Origin: Streptosporangiaceae bacterium NEAU-GS5
GTDB lineage: Bacteria > Actinomycetota > Actinomycetes > Streptosporangiales > Streptosporangiaceae
Assembly (NCBI GenBank): GCA_017592665.1
Contig: JAGFNW010000001.1
Coordinates: 62,001-126,000 of the forward strand
DNA: 64,000 nt
Reading direction: 5' to 3'
Every line of letters begins with the position of its first letter. Positions within the stretch are counted from its first letter, which is position 1. Under the pieces are notes generated by a model that saw only the letters and a list, made by a program, of their open reading frames with translations, was not told where the DNA came from and did no database searches. This document shows, piece by piece, positions 52,761-60,785 of the stretch. Both the position numbers and the translations under genes were made by a program.

Positions 52761-53759
52761 CTAATCAGTCGATATCTCGGCGATCAGCTCGTCGGCCGCG
52801 CCATATGGGTCGATCTCGGCGGCCACGAGCCGGGCGGCCAGCGCGTCGACACGCGCTCCGCCCGTCAGCCGGGAGAAGCGGTCCCGTACGGCCGCGAGCG
52901 CGATCGCCTCGATCTCGTCCTTGGCCCTGGCCAGCCGTCGCACCGTGAGCTGACCACTGGCCTCGAGGTAGGCGGCGTGGTCGTCGAGAGCGGCGACCAG
53001 CTCGGCCGAGCCTTCGCCCTTGACCGCGACCGTGGGCACGATCGGCGGGCGCCAGTCGCTGTGGACCATGCCGGTCATCGCGCGGAGGTCCCGTACGGTC
53101 GACTGGGCGCCCTCGCGGTCGGCCTTGTTGACCACGAAGACATCCGCGACCTCGAGGATTCCGGCCTTGGCCGCCTGGATGCCGTCACCCATTCCCGGCG
53201 CGAGGAGCACGACCGTGGTGTCGGCCAGCCGGGCGACGTCGACCTCGGCCTGCCCGACGCCGACCGTCTCGACCAGGATCACGTCGTGGCCGGCCGCGTC
53301 GAGGACCCGGATCGCCTGCGGCGTGGCCCAGGCCAGCCCGCCCAGATGACCGCGGCTGGCCATCGACCGGATGTACACCCCCGGATCGGTGGCGTGCTCC
53401 TGCATCCGGATCCGGTCGCCGAGCAGCGCGCCGCCGGAGAACGGCGACGACGGGTCGATGGCGAGGACGCCGACCGTCTGGCCGCGGGCGCGCAGCGCGC
53501 GGATCAGCATCCCGGTCGACGTCGACTTGCCCACTCCGGGCGCGCCGGTGAGCCCGATGACCCGCGCCCGGATGGGCCGCCGGGTGGCCAGATCGGCGAT
53601 GACCGCACGCAGCTCGGGAGCGCCGTTCTCGATCAGCGTGATCACACGGGCCAGCTCGCGCGGCCGGTCGAGCCGCACGGCCCTGCCCATGCCCAGCGCG
53701 TCATTGCCCGGCGCTTCGCCGTCCGGCGCCTCGTTGCCCAGCGCCTGGTTGCCCGGCAC
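52761..53759 (-). CDS. meaB: MeaB/ArgK-family GTPase (B12-mutase chaperone)
   Basis: 332 residues, GTG start three bases after the thiolase stop. After a repetitive G-N-x-A-L/P tail of 24 residues, the G domain has Walker A LTGAPGVGKSTSTGMLIRAL (about 71-90), AIDPSSPFSGGALLGDRIRM, DVILVETVGVGQAEVDVARL (switch II) and VVNKADREGAQST (N-K-x-D). MeaB proteins gate cobalamin loading and repair of acyl-CoA mutases. Here it sits with thiolase and methylmalonyl-CoA epimerase and probably serves the IcmA- or MCM-type mutases. Confidence 0.95.
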   Translation of the reverse strand: MPGNQALGNEAPDGEAPGNDALGMGRAVRLDRPRELARVITLIENGAPELRAVIADLATRRPIRARVIGLTGAPGVGKSTSTGMLIRALRARGQTVGVLAIDPSSPFSGGALLGDRIRMQEHATDPGVYIRSMASRGHLGGLAWATPQAIRVLDAAGHDVILVETVGVGQAEVDVARLADTTVVLLAPGMGDGIQAAKAGILEVADVFVVNKADREGAQSTVRDLRAMTGMVHSDWRPPIVPTVAVKGEGSAELVAALDDHAAYLEASGQLTVRRLARAKDEIEAIALAAVRDRFSRLTGGARVDALAARLVAAEIDPYGAADELIAEISTD

Positions 53760-53762
53760 CCC

Positions 53763-54932
53763 TTACGGAACCCGGATGATCAGGGCGTCGCCCTGGCCGC
53801 CGCCGCCGCACAGCCCGGCCGCGCCCAGCCCGCCACCGCGGCGCTTGAGCTCGTGGGCGAGCGCGAGGACGATCCGGGCGCCCGACGCGCCGATCGGGTG
53901 GCCGAGCGCGATGCCGCCGCCGTTGACGTTGACCTTGTCGAGCGGGATGCCGAGCTCCTTCGCCGACTGGATGACCACCTGGGCGAACGCCTCGTTGATC
54001 TCCACCAGGTCGAGGTCGCCCGCGGTGAGGCCCTGCTTGCCGAGCGCCTGGGAGATGGCGTTGGCCGGCTGGGACTGCAGCGAGTTGTCGGGACCGGCCA
54101 CGTTTCCGTGCGCGCCGATCTCGGCGAGCCATTCGAGGCCCAGCTCCTCGGCCTTGGCCTTGGACATCACGACGACCGCGCATGCGCCGTCGGAGATCTG
54201 CGAGGCCGACCCGGCGGTGATCGTGCCGTCAGAGGTGAACGCCGGGCGCAGCCGCGACAGCGCCTCGACGGTCGTGTCGGCGCGGATGCCCTCGTCGGCG
54301 GCGAACTCGCCGCCCTTCGGCAGCGGCACCGGGACGATCTCGGCCTCGAACACGCCGTCCTTCGTCGCCCGCGCCGCGAGCTGGTGCGAACGGGCCGCGA
54401 ACTCGTCCTGCTCGGCCCGCCCGATGGCCAGGCGCGCGTTGTGCCGCTCGGTCGACTCGCCCATGGCGATCTGGTCGTAGGCGTCGGTCAGTCCGTCGTA
54501 CGCCATCGAGTCGACGATCTGCGCGCCGCCGTACTTGACGCCCTTGCGGAGACCGGGCAGCAGGTGCGGCGCGTTGGTCATGGACTCCATGCCGCCGGCC
54601 ACCACGATCTCGAACTCGCCGGCCCGGATGAGCTGGTCGGCCAGCGCGATCGCGTCGAGCCCGGACAGGCAGACCTTGTTGATCGTCAGGGATGGCACGC
54701 TCATCGGGATGCCCGCCTTGACGGCCGCCTGGCGTGAGGGGATCTGCCCGGCGCCGGCCTGCAGGACCTGACCCATGATCACGTACTGGACCTGCCCGGG
54801 AGCGACACCGGCCCGCTGGAGCGCGGCGGCGATGGCGATGCCGCCGAGATCGACGGCGGAATGCCCGGCCAGAGAACCGAGCAACCTTCCGATGGGCGTG
54901 CGTGCACCGGCCACGATGACGGAACCTGACAT
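53763..54932 (-). CDS. Acetyl-CoA C-acetyltransferase (thiolase)
   Basis: 389 residues. [20 protein letters not shown] carries catalytic Cys88; [39 protein letters not shown] (His about 345) and [15 protein letters not shown] (second Cys) complete the thiolase set. It condenses two acetyl-CoA or cleaves acetoacetyl-CoA. Same strand as meaB with three bases between them; the epimerase is divergent, 38 bases away. Confidence 0.96.
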   Translation of the reverse strand: MSGSVIVAGARTPIGRLLGSLAGHSAVDLGGIAIAAALQRAGVAPGQVQYVIMGQVLQAGAGQIPSRQAAVKAGIPMSVPSLTINKVCLSGLDAIALADQLIRAGEFEIVVAGGMESMTNAPHLLPGLRKGVKYGGAQIVDSMAYDGLTDAYDQIAMGESTERHNARLAIGRAEQDEFAARSHQLAARATKDGVFEAEIVPVPLPKGGEFAADEGIRADTTVEALSRLRPAFTSDGTITAGSASQISDGACAVVVMSKAKAEELGLEWLAEIGAHGNVAGPDNSLQSQPANAISQALGKQGLTAGDLDLVEINEAFAQVVIQSAKELGIPLDKVNVNGGGIALGHPIGASGARIVLALAHELKRRGGGLGAAGLCGGGGQGDALIIRVP

Positions 54933-54970
54933 GCTGACACCATACCTAGAGGTCCTGGGAGGTCTGTTTC

Positions 54971-55393
54971 ATGTTCCTGCGTATCGACCACGTCGGCATC
55001 GCCTGCCACAACCTGGAGGAGACCGTCCAGTTCTACGAGTCGACGTTCGGGCTGACCGTGGTGAGCCGCGAGGTCAACGAGGAGCAGGGCGTACGCGAGG
55101 CCATGCTGCACGTGGCCGATGGCGAGAAGGGCGCCTCCTACGTGCAGTTGCTCGAACCGCTCCACCCTGATACGGCCGTCGGCAAGTTCCTGGCGCGGCG
55201 CGGCGAGGGAGTTCATCACATTGGCTACGGTGTGGCCGACGTCACAACGGCTCTTGCCGAAATCGCCGGTAAAGGCATACGCCTGATCGACGAGCGGCCG
55301 AGGCACGGATCCATGGGCGCTTCGATCGCATTCCTGCACCCGAAGGATGTGCGCGGCGTCCTGACTGAGCTGGTCGAAGCCCCAGACAACTGA
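54971..55393 (+). CDS. mce: Methylmalonyl-CoA epimerase
   Basis: 140 residues of the VOC fold. FLRIDHVGIACHNLEETVQF has metal ligand His7; the later GEGVHHIGYGVADVTTALAE contributes His and Glu residues; MGASIAFLHPKDVRGVLTEL closes the second module. It interconverts (R)- and (S)-methylmalonyl-CoA, linking propionyl-CoA to the B12 mutase. The Scy/FilP-like gene follows, matching the Streptomyces order. Confidence 0.96.
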   Translation: MFLRIDHVGIACHNLEETVQFYESTFGLTVVSREVNEEQGVREAMLHVADGEKGASYVQLLEPLHPDTAVGKFLARRGEGVHHIGYGVADVTTALAEIAGKGIRLIDERPRHGSMGASIAFLHPKDVRGVLTELVEAPDN

Positions 55394-55528
55394 GCGTACG
55401 TAACAAGTCGCGCATAAAGTCGTAGGGGGCCTCCAACGTGGCAACACCGGAGTACGCTGGCTTCCCACCGGATGCGTTCTCTGTCCGGCCCCCCGTGTAG
55501 CCGTCTCGACAACCCAGGATCGAGCCTC

Positions 55529-56827
55529 ATGCAGTCCGACATCGACGCCCAGCTGAACAATTTCTTTGAAGACGCCCCGTCCCGGGAATTCGACGTGGTC
55601 CTCCGCGGCTATGACCGGCACCAGGTTCACGACCACTTGAAGCAGGTCGACACTGAGCTCCGTCAGGCCAAGGAGCAGGTCAACGCGCTGCAGCGTGACC
55701 TTTCCGACTCCCAGCGTCAGCTGCAGGAGCAGGAGCGGCCGACGTATTCCGGGCTGGGGGCCCGCATTGAACAGCTGCTGAGGCTTGCCGAGGAGCAGGC
55801 CACCGAGCTGGTGCAGGCGGCGCGGTCCGAGGCTAACGAGATCAAGGCTGCCGCCAAAGTGGACGCCGCCGACCTTCGGGCCGCGGCGGAGAACGAGGCT
55901 GCCGAGAAGCGCGCCCTGGCCAACCGGGAGGCCGAGGAGACGCGGACCGCAGCCGAGCGCGACGCCGAGGAGATCCGCTCCACGGCCAAGCGTGAGTCGG
56001 ACGAGCTGACCAACACCACCGAGCGTGAGGTCGCCAAGCTGCGCGCCACCGCCGACCACGAGGTGGCCGAGAAGCGGGCCGACGCCGAGCGTGAGATCGC
56101 CAAGCTGCGCACGACGACCGAGCGTGAGGTCGCCCAGCTGCGCGCCTCCACCAAGCGTGAGCGTGACGAGGTCCTGACCACCGCCAAGCGGCAGGCCGAC
56201 GAGATGCGCGCCCAGGCCCAGCGGGTCCTTGAGGAGTCCGAGGCCAAGCGGGCGCAGGACGAGGCGGAGTTCGAGATCCAGCTGGCCGCCCGCCGCGAGG
56301 AGGCCGAGCGCCAGGAGTCCGAGCGCCACGCCACCGCCCAGGCCGCCACGCAGAAGCTGGTCGCCGAGGCCGAGCAGCGCGCCGCGACCGCGGAGCAGCG
56401 CGCCACCAAGGCGACCCAGCAGTCGGAGCAGACCCGCCGCGAGGCCGACACGCACGCCAAGCAGCTGCTGGCCAACGCGCGCAAGAACGCCGACCAGGTG
56501 GTCGCCGAGGCCAAGTCGAGCGCCGAGTCGATCGTGAGCGACGCCAAGTCCGAGGCCGAGCGCAGCCGCAGCAGCATGCAGCGCCAGGTCGACGAGCTCA
56601 CCCGTCAGCGCGACAGCATCACCAGCCACCTCGCGCAGCTGCGCCAGCTGCTCGGTGGCGCGGCCCTGCCGGGCATGGAGCCCGAGCCCGCCCCGGTGGC
56701 CGCGGCCCCGGTCAAGCCGGCCCTCTCCGCCGCCCCCAACGGCGCCGACAAGCCCGTCTCCGCGGCCCCCAAGGCCGCCCCCGAGCCCGCCAAGAACGAC
56801 GACGACGCCGAGTGGTGGCAGGAATAA
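55529..56827 (+). CDS. Scy/FilP-like DivIVA-domain coiled-coil protein
   Basis: 432 residues from ATG 55529. The N-terminus FDVVLRGYDRHQVHDHLKQV is a DivIVA-like domain; residues 45-385 are almost continuous heptad coiled coil rich in A, E, K, R with many repeats of the type A-E-R-E-V/I-A-K-L-R (about 30-mers, e.g. TEREVAKLRATADHEVAEKR). The tail is Ala/Pro-rich and ends in WWQE. In Streptomyces coelicolor the coiled-coil polarity proteins Scy and FilP lie beside the same epimerase, thiolase and meaB genes, which supports orthology. Role: tip growth or cytoskeletal organisation (inference). Confidence 0.85.
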   Translation: MQSDIDAQLNNFFEDAPSREFDVVLRGYDRHQVHDHLKQVDTELRQAKEQVNALQRDLSDSQRQLQEQERPTYSGLGARIEQLLRLAEEQATELVQAARSEANEIKAAAKVDAADLRAAAENEAAEKRALANREAEETRTAAERDAEEIRSTAKRESDELTNTTEREVAKLRATADHEVAEKRADAEREIAKLRTTTEREVAQLRASTKRERDEVLTTAKRQADEMRAQAQRVLEESEAKRAQDEAEFEIQLAARREEAERQESERHATAQAATQKLVAEAEQRAATAEQRATKATQQSEQTRREADTHAKQLLANARKNADQVVAEAKSSAESIVSDAKSEAERSRSSMQRQVDELTRQRDSITSHLAQLRQLLGGAALPGMEPEPAPVAAAPVKPALSAAPNGADKPVSAAPKAAPEPAKNDDDAEWWQE

Positions 56828-56865
56828 CCCCCTGACCACCCCCACACCACGGCTGCACCACCCAA

Positions 56866-56895
56866 AGAGCCCGGCGGACCCCTCCGCCGGGCTCT
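56866..56895 (+). terminator. Terminator hairpin after the coiled-coil gene
   Basis: AGAGCCCGGCGGA (56866-56878) and TCCGCCGGGCTCT (56883-56895) form a perfect 13-base stem with a CCCC loop, followed by CCCCTTTCC. It lies 39 bases after the stop codon. Confidence 0.85.
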
Positions 56896-56917
56896 CCCCT
56901 TTCCCCCACCCCCTTGG

Positions 56918-56995
56918 GCGTGATCTTGCAACATCTCCCGGACCGCAGCTCACCGCTTTCGTGCCAGCGGGAAGGGAATCCCTGCAAGATCACGC
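56918..56995. repeat. Long-range 13-bp inverted repeat flanking 52 bp
   Basis: GCGTGATCTTGCA (56918-56930) and TGCAAGATCACGC (56983-56995) are perfectly complementary. It lies between a plus-strand terminator and the stop of the minus-strand regulator gene, so it could be a terminator for that gene or a small repeated intergenic element. Confidence 0.75.
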
Positions 56996-57006
56996 GCCTG
57001 GGGGGG

Positions 57007-57963
57007 TTAGATCCAGCCGCGGCGGGCGGCTTGGACTCCGGCTTGGAAGCGGCCGGTGGCGCCGAGGCGGGAGAGGAGGGCGGCGATGCGGCGGCGGAGG
57101 GTGCGTTCGGATATGCCGAGCTGGCGGAGGATGGCCTCGTCCTTCATGCCGACCGCGAGCAGTTCGATGATCTGCTGGTCCTCGAGGTCGAGGGCGGCGG
57201 GTTGCTGCGGCGCGCCCCACACGGGGGTGGCCTGCTCCCACAGTGTCTCGAACAAGGCCACCAGAGCGTCTGTGAGGGCGCTGTGGCGCACCAGGACCGA
57301 GGTGAACCTCATCCCCTCCTCGTGGCCCGTGAGGGGCAGCAGGGCCGTCGTACCGTCCACCACGACCAGTTTGATGGGCAGCTCGGCCAGCACCCGGGCC
57401 TGCTCCCCCGCCGCCGTCACGCGGCGGATCTCGTCGAGCTTGGCCGGCAGGTCGAGCACCACCGACGAGTAGACGGCGCGGCAGCGCACCCCGCGCGCGA
57501 GCGCCGACTCCTCCTCGCTCGTGCCGCCGCCCGCTGGCTCGGTCGCGTACGGCGGGGCGTCCAGCGCCAGGACCTCGCGAGTGGCGCCGGTGAGGAGCTC
57601 GGCGAGCGTGCGTGAGGCCGCGACCGATCCCTCGACGATCTCGATCACCCGTCCCGGGTCGGCCCGCAGCAGCCCCTCCTGGAAGTCGGCGGCCAGTTCG
57701 TCGGCCTCGGCCGTGATCCGGTCGAGCTCGGCCTGCCGCCGCCGGATCAGCAGCCCAAGGCCGAGCCTGGGATCGGCGGGGCGATAGCCGTACGGGCCGG
57801 AAGGCTCCAGCAGACCGAGGACGAGCAGCCGGTCGACGGCGGGGAGCACGGCGGCCACCGGCGCGTCGAGGCGGCGCGCGCACTCCTCGGGCGCGCAGGT
57901 GGGATCGCGCAGAAGCAGCCGGTAGAGCCGCTCTTCGAGGGGGTCAAGCCCGATCGCGTCCAC
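57007..57963 (-). CDS. TrmB-like/LuxR-type transcriptional regulator
   Basis: 318 residues. GTG 57963 is favoured because GGGAGG lies ten bases before it; the longer GTG at 58035 has none. Residues 1-65 are a TrmB-like winged helix (LDPLEERLYRLLLRDPTCAP, LDAPVAAVLPAVDRLLVLGL). A central ligand-type domain follows (AELLTGATREVLALDAPPYA, GVRCRAVYSSVVLDLPAKLD), and a LuxR-type HTH ends the protein (EDQQIIELLAVGMKDEAILR, QLGISERTLRRRIAALLSRL). This layout is common in actinomycete regulators near secondary metabolism or unknown loci. The target is unknown. Confidence 0.85.
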   Translation of the reverse strand: MDAIGLDPLEERLYRLLLRDPTCAPEECARRLDAPVAAVLPAVDRLLVLGLLEPSGPYGYRPADPRLGLGLLIRRRQAELDRITAEADELAADFQEGLLRADPGRVIEIVEGSVAASRTLAELLTGATREVLALDAPPYATEPAGGGTSEEESALARGVRCRAVYSSVVLDLPAKLDEIRRVTAAGEQARVLAELPIKLVVVDGTTALLPLTGHEEGMRFTSVLVRHSALTDALVALFETLWEQATPVWGAPQQPAALDLEDQQIIELLAVGMKDEAILRQLGISERTLRRRIAALLSRLGATGRFQAGVQAARRGWI

Positions 57964-58093
57964 GCCCCGCGCACCTCCCGTGGCATCTTCCGGCCATTGA
58001 CCGGAACCGGCCACCACATTTACCACAACCGACACAATCTGCCGTCAAAGTGGTAATGCGTCTTTCAGGCAACCCCTGAGGGAGGAAGACGTC

Positions 58094-58123
58094 GTGGCCG
58101 GCGTTGAGGGAGGCGCCGGCCAC
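58094..58123 (-). terminator. Hairpin downstream of the alpha/beta hydrolase gene
   Basis: GTGGCCGGCG (58094-58103) and CGCCGGCCAC (58114-58123) make a perfect ten-base stem with a ten-base loop, 40 bases past the end of the minus-strand hydrolase gene. A direct repeat of GCCGGCCACCGCCTTC overlaps it. Confidence 0.55.
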
Positions 58124-58162
58124 CGCCTTCCCTCGCCGGCCACCGCCTTCTTTCCGGTCTCG

Positions 58163-58936
58163 CTAGACGGCCAGGCCCTTGACGAAATCCGCCACGGCGC
58201 GGTTGAAAGCTTCAGGATCCTCGACCGCCGACAGATGGCCGGCGCGCTCGATGACGGTCAGCCGGGCGTCAGGGATCGCCTCGGTCATGGCCTCGGCGTC
58301 GGACCGCGGCGACAGCTCGTCCTCCTCGCCCACCAGCACCAGCGCGGGCGCCTTGAGCGCGCGCAACGTGTCGAACGAGTCGGGCCGCGCGGCCATGGCC
58401 CGCTGCGCCCACGCCACCGCCGGCGCGGGCGCCGACTGCACCATCCCGCGGACCCGCCCGGAGACCATGGCGCGCCGGGCCTTGGTGGTGGGCCCGAGCA
58501 GGGTCGGCAGGACCTCGTCGACCAGCACGCCGTTTTCGCCGTTCAGGACGGCCTGCGCGATGCGCTCCCGGTTGGCGCGTGCCGCGTCCACGTCGGCCAC
58601 GGCCTTCGTGTCGGCGAGGATCACGCCCAGGACCCGGTCAGGGTGGCGGCGGCAGAACGCCATCGTGACGTAGCCGCCCATGGACTGGCCGCCCACGACC
58701 GCGCGATCCACGCCCTCCTCGTCGAGGAGGGCGGCCACGTCGTCGGCCATCAGATCGAGCGAGGGCGGGTCGTCACCGAGCCGGGTGCCGCCGAACCCCC
58801 GTAGATCGGGCGTGACCACCCGGCACACCGACGCGAGTCCTTCGCGCTGGGCAAGCCACATCGCGCACGACAGAGGGAAGGCGTGCAGGAGGACGACCGG
58901 AGTCCCGCTGCCCGCCGAACGCGAATACAGCTGCAC
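58163..58936 (-). CDS. Alpha/beta-fold hydrolase
   Basis: 257 residues, GTG start. VVLLHAFPLSCAMW is the oxyanion H-A-F-P strand; AVVGGQSMGGYVTMAFCRRH holds the nucleophile serine; acid and histidine are in LVGEEDELSPRSDAEAM and VIERAGHLSAVEDPEAFNRA. No cap domain specific for epoxide hydrolases, haloalkane dehalogenases or enol-lactone hydrolases is obvious. General esterase or hydrolase of unknown substrate. It precedes the SDR gene on the same strand. Confidence 0.93.
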   Translation of the reverse strand: MQLYSRSAGSGTPVVLLHAFPLSCAMWLAQREGLASVCRVVTPDLRGFGGTRLGDDPPSLDLMADDVAALLDEEGVDRAVVGGQSMGGYVTMAFCRRHPDRVLGVILADTKAVADVDAARANRERIAQAVLNGENGVLVDEVLPTLLGPTTKARRAMVSGRVRGMVQSAPAPAVAWAQRAMAARPDSFDTLRALKAPALVLVGEEDELSPRSDAEAMTEAIPDARLTVIERAGHLSAVEDPEAFNRAVADFVKGLAV

Positions 58937-58968
58937 CCGAGCAACGGTAACCCCTCAACCCGGGCGGG

Positions 58969-59745
58969 TCACGCTCCGGGCGCCGCCGTGACGCCGCCGT
59001 CGACGAAGATGACCTGACCCGTCATGTACGCCGAGGCGTCGCTGGCCAGGAAGAGCGCCGGATAGGCCATCTCCTCGGAGGTGCCCCAGCGGCCCATCGG
59101 GACATTCCTGATGGTGCTGGCGCTCAGCTCCGCGTCCTCCCACAGATTGCGGTTGAGGTCGGTGGCGGTCCAGCCGGGGCCGAGCGCGTTGACCCGCACG
59201 CCGCTTCGCGCCCACTCGATCGCGAGCGTCTTGGTGAGCGCGACCACGGCCGCCTTGGCCGCGCCGTACGCGGCCAGGAAGGGCGAGGCGAGCGCGCCCA
59301 CCGAGACCACGTTGATGACCGAGCCGCTGCCGCGGCCGAGCAGGTGCGGCGCGACAGTGTGGCAGACCATCATGGCCGAGTCGAGGTTGAGCCGCATGAG
59401 CTTGTCCCAGCCGCTCAGCCGCAGGTCCTTGAACTCGGCCATGAAGTTGGACCCGCCCGCGTTGTTCACCACGATGTCGATGTGGCCGAGCGCCTCGATC
59501 CCGGTCTGTACGGCCGCGGCCACCGCCTCGCGGTCGGTGACGTCGCAGGGGATCACATGGGCCGCGCGCCCGAGGGCGGAGACCTCCTTCGCGACCTCGG
59601 CCAGCGACTCTTCCGAGCGCGACACGAGCGCGACGTCGGCTCCCGCGGCGGCGTACGCGACGGCGATGGCCCGTCCGATGCCACGCGAGGCCCCGGTGAT
59701 GAAGGCGGTCCGCCCGGTCAGATCAAATGCGTCGAATGCGCCCAC
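58969..59745 (-). CDS. SDR-family NAD(P)-dependent oxidoreductase
   Basis: 258 residues from GTG 59745, which has AGGAGG six bases before it; a TTG at 59751 falls within this signal. TAFITGASRGIGRAIAVAYA is the coenzyme loop, NNAGG the structural motif, and catalytic Ser/Tyr/Lys are in VVSVGALASPFLAAYGAAKA. C-terminal ASAYMTGQVIFVDGGVTAAP is the classical SDR end. Likely reduces a carbonyl or oxidises an alcohol. It may form one transcript with the hydrolase at 58163. Confidence 0.95.
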   Translation of the reverse strand: MGAFDAFDLTGRTAFITGASRGIGRAIAVAYAAAGADVALVSRSEESLAEVAKEVSALGRAAHVIPCDVTDREAVAAAVQTGIEALGHIDIVVNNAGGSNFMAEFKDLRLSGWDKLMRLNLDSAMMVCHTVAPHLLGRGSGSVINVVSVGALASPFLAAYGAAKAAVVALTKTLAIEWARSGVRVNALGPGWTATDLNRNLWEDAELSASTIRNVPMGRWGTSEEMAYPALFLASDASAYMTGQVIFVDGGVTAAPGA

Positions 59746-59755
59746 GCGCAACCTC

Positions 59756-59772
59756 CTAGAATGATGCTCTAG
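59756..59772. promoter_or_regulatory. Inverted repeat CTAGA-N7-TCTAG before the SDR gene
   Basis: CTAGAATGATGCTCTAG is a 17-base inverted repeat with five-base arms and a seven-base spacer, located 11 bases upstream of the SDR start and just below the stop of the next gene. A TetR-like operator is possible but no such regulator is adjacent. Confidence 0.45.
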
Positions 59773-59775
59773 AAG

Positions 59776-60480
59776 TTATACCTCGTGCGGCAGCGGCGCG
59801 GCAGCGGGGTTGACCCGCTTCACGATCTCGCCGAGCACGATCCGCACGTACGGCTCGCCCACCCACAGGTGTTTGGCCCCGTCAACGCCGATCACCTCGG
59901 CCTGCGGCACCCGCGCGAACCGCTTGACCGCCTCCTCGGGCCGCAGGTAGTCGTCGAACTCCGGCACGAGCGCCACCAACGGCCGCCCGAACTCGCCCCA
60001 GGCGTCGAGGTCGGCGTCGCTCGCCCGGCGCAGGGGCGGGGACAGCAGGATCGCGCCCTCGACGAGGGGATCGCGGCCCCAGCGCAACGCCAGCTCGGTG
60101 CCGAACGACCAGCCGAGCAGCCACGGGTGCGGCAGATCATGGAAGTCGGCGTACTCCACGGCCGCGGCGACGTCGAACCGCTCCCCCTCGCCGCCGTCGA
60201 AGGCCCCCTGCGACGTGCCGCGCTCCGAGGTCGTCCCCCGCGTGTTGAACCGCAGGACCGCGAGGTCGGCCAGCGCCGGCAGCCGATAGGCCGCCTTGCG
60301 CAGCACGTGGCTGTCCATCATGCCGCCGTGCGTCGGCAGCGGGTGGAGGCAGACCAGCGTTGCCACCGGCGCCCGCTCGGCGGGCAGGGCCAGCTCGCCC
60401 ACCAGGGTCAACCCGTCGGCCGTGGTCAGCTCGATGTCCTCCCGGCGGGCGGGCAGCACGGTCGACGCGCGGATCTCCAC
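59776..60480 (-). CDS. Alpha/beta hydrolase (dienelactone hydrolase-like)
   Basis: 234 residues from GTG 60480, with GAGAGGG about 5 bases upstream. TADGLTLVGELALPAERAPV, VCLHPLPTHGGMMDSHVLRK (oxyanion), AVLRFNTRGTTSERGTSQGA, LLGWSFGTELALRWGRDPL (nucleophile G-W-S-F-G), LVPEFDDYLRPEEAVKRFAR (acid) and VDGAKHLWVGEPYVR (His). The H-P-x-P-x-H-G-G-x-M pattern is typical of alpha/beta hydrolases related to YfhR or bacterial CinA-unrelated esterases; substrate unknown. Confidence 0.9.
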   Translation of the reverse strand: MEIRASTVLPARREDIELTTADGLTLVGELALPAERAPVATLVCLHPLPTHGGMMDSHVLRKAAYRLPALADLAVLRFNTRGTTSERGTSQGAFDGGEGERFDVAAAVEYADFHDLPHPWLLGWSFGTELALRWGRDPLVEGAILLSPPLRRASDADLDAWGEFGRPLVALVPEFDDYLRPEEAVKRFARVPQAEVIGVDGAKHLWVGEPYVRIVLGEIVKRVNPAAAPLPHEV

Positions 60481-60491
60481 AACAAGCCCTC

Positions 60492-60785
60492 TCAGTAGCG
60501 GGTGCGGCCGGGGCCCCGGTTGAGGCGGTGGCGCCAGCAGGCAGTGTGCCAGTGCCGCCGCTCGTCCTCGCCACCGGGCCAGTTGGGCCAGGTCACCACG
60601 TGCGGCTCGGCCGTGCGGATCTCCTGGTCGCAGCCGGGGCACCGGTAGGGCCGGCCCGCCGCCGAGCCAGAAAGCGCGCGCACGACCCACTCGCCGTCGG
60701 GCGCTTCCTCGACGCGGTCGACGCCCGGGACCCAGCCGCCGAGGGGTTTGTCATCCGGCTTTCGCCGCTGCCGGCGGGGACTCAT
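60492..60785 (-). CDS. Small cysteine/histidine protein, probable zinc binder
   Basis: 97 residues from the ATG at 60785, overlapping the end of the 3-hydroxyacyl-CoA dehydrogenase gene by 35 bases. A basic N-terminus ([16 protein letters not shown]) is followed by YRCPGCDQEIRTAEPHVVTW and ERRHWHTACWRHRLNRGPGR: C-x2-C then H-x-H-x2-C, a zinc-ribbon or treble-clef-like arrangement. It has orthologues in many actinobacteria, usually labelled ATP/GTP-binding or hypothetical; the function is unknown. Confidence 0.85.
   Translation of the reverse strand: MSPRRQRRKPDDKPLGGWVPGVDRVEEAPDGEWVVRALSGSAAGRPYRCPGCDQEIRTAEPHVVTWPNWPGGEDERRHWHTACWRHRLNRGPGRTRY

Noticed and set aside
52977..54737. Plus-strand open frame of about 590 codons
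   Set aside because: Antisense to meaB and thiolase; no recognisable motif.
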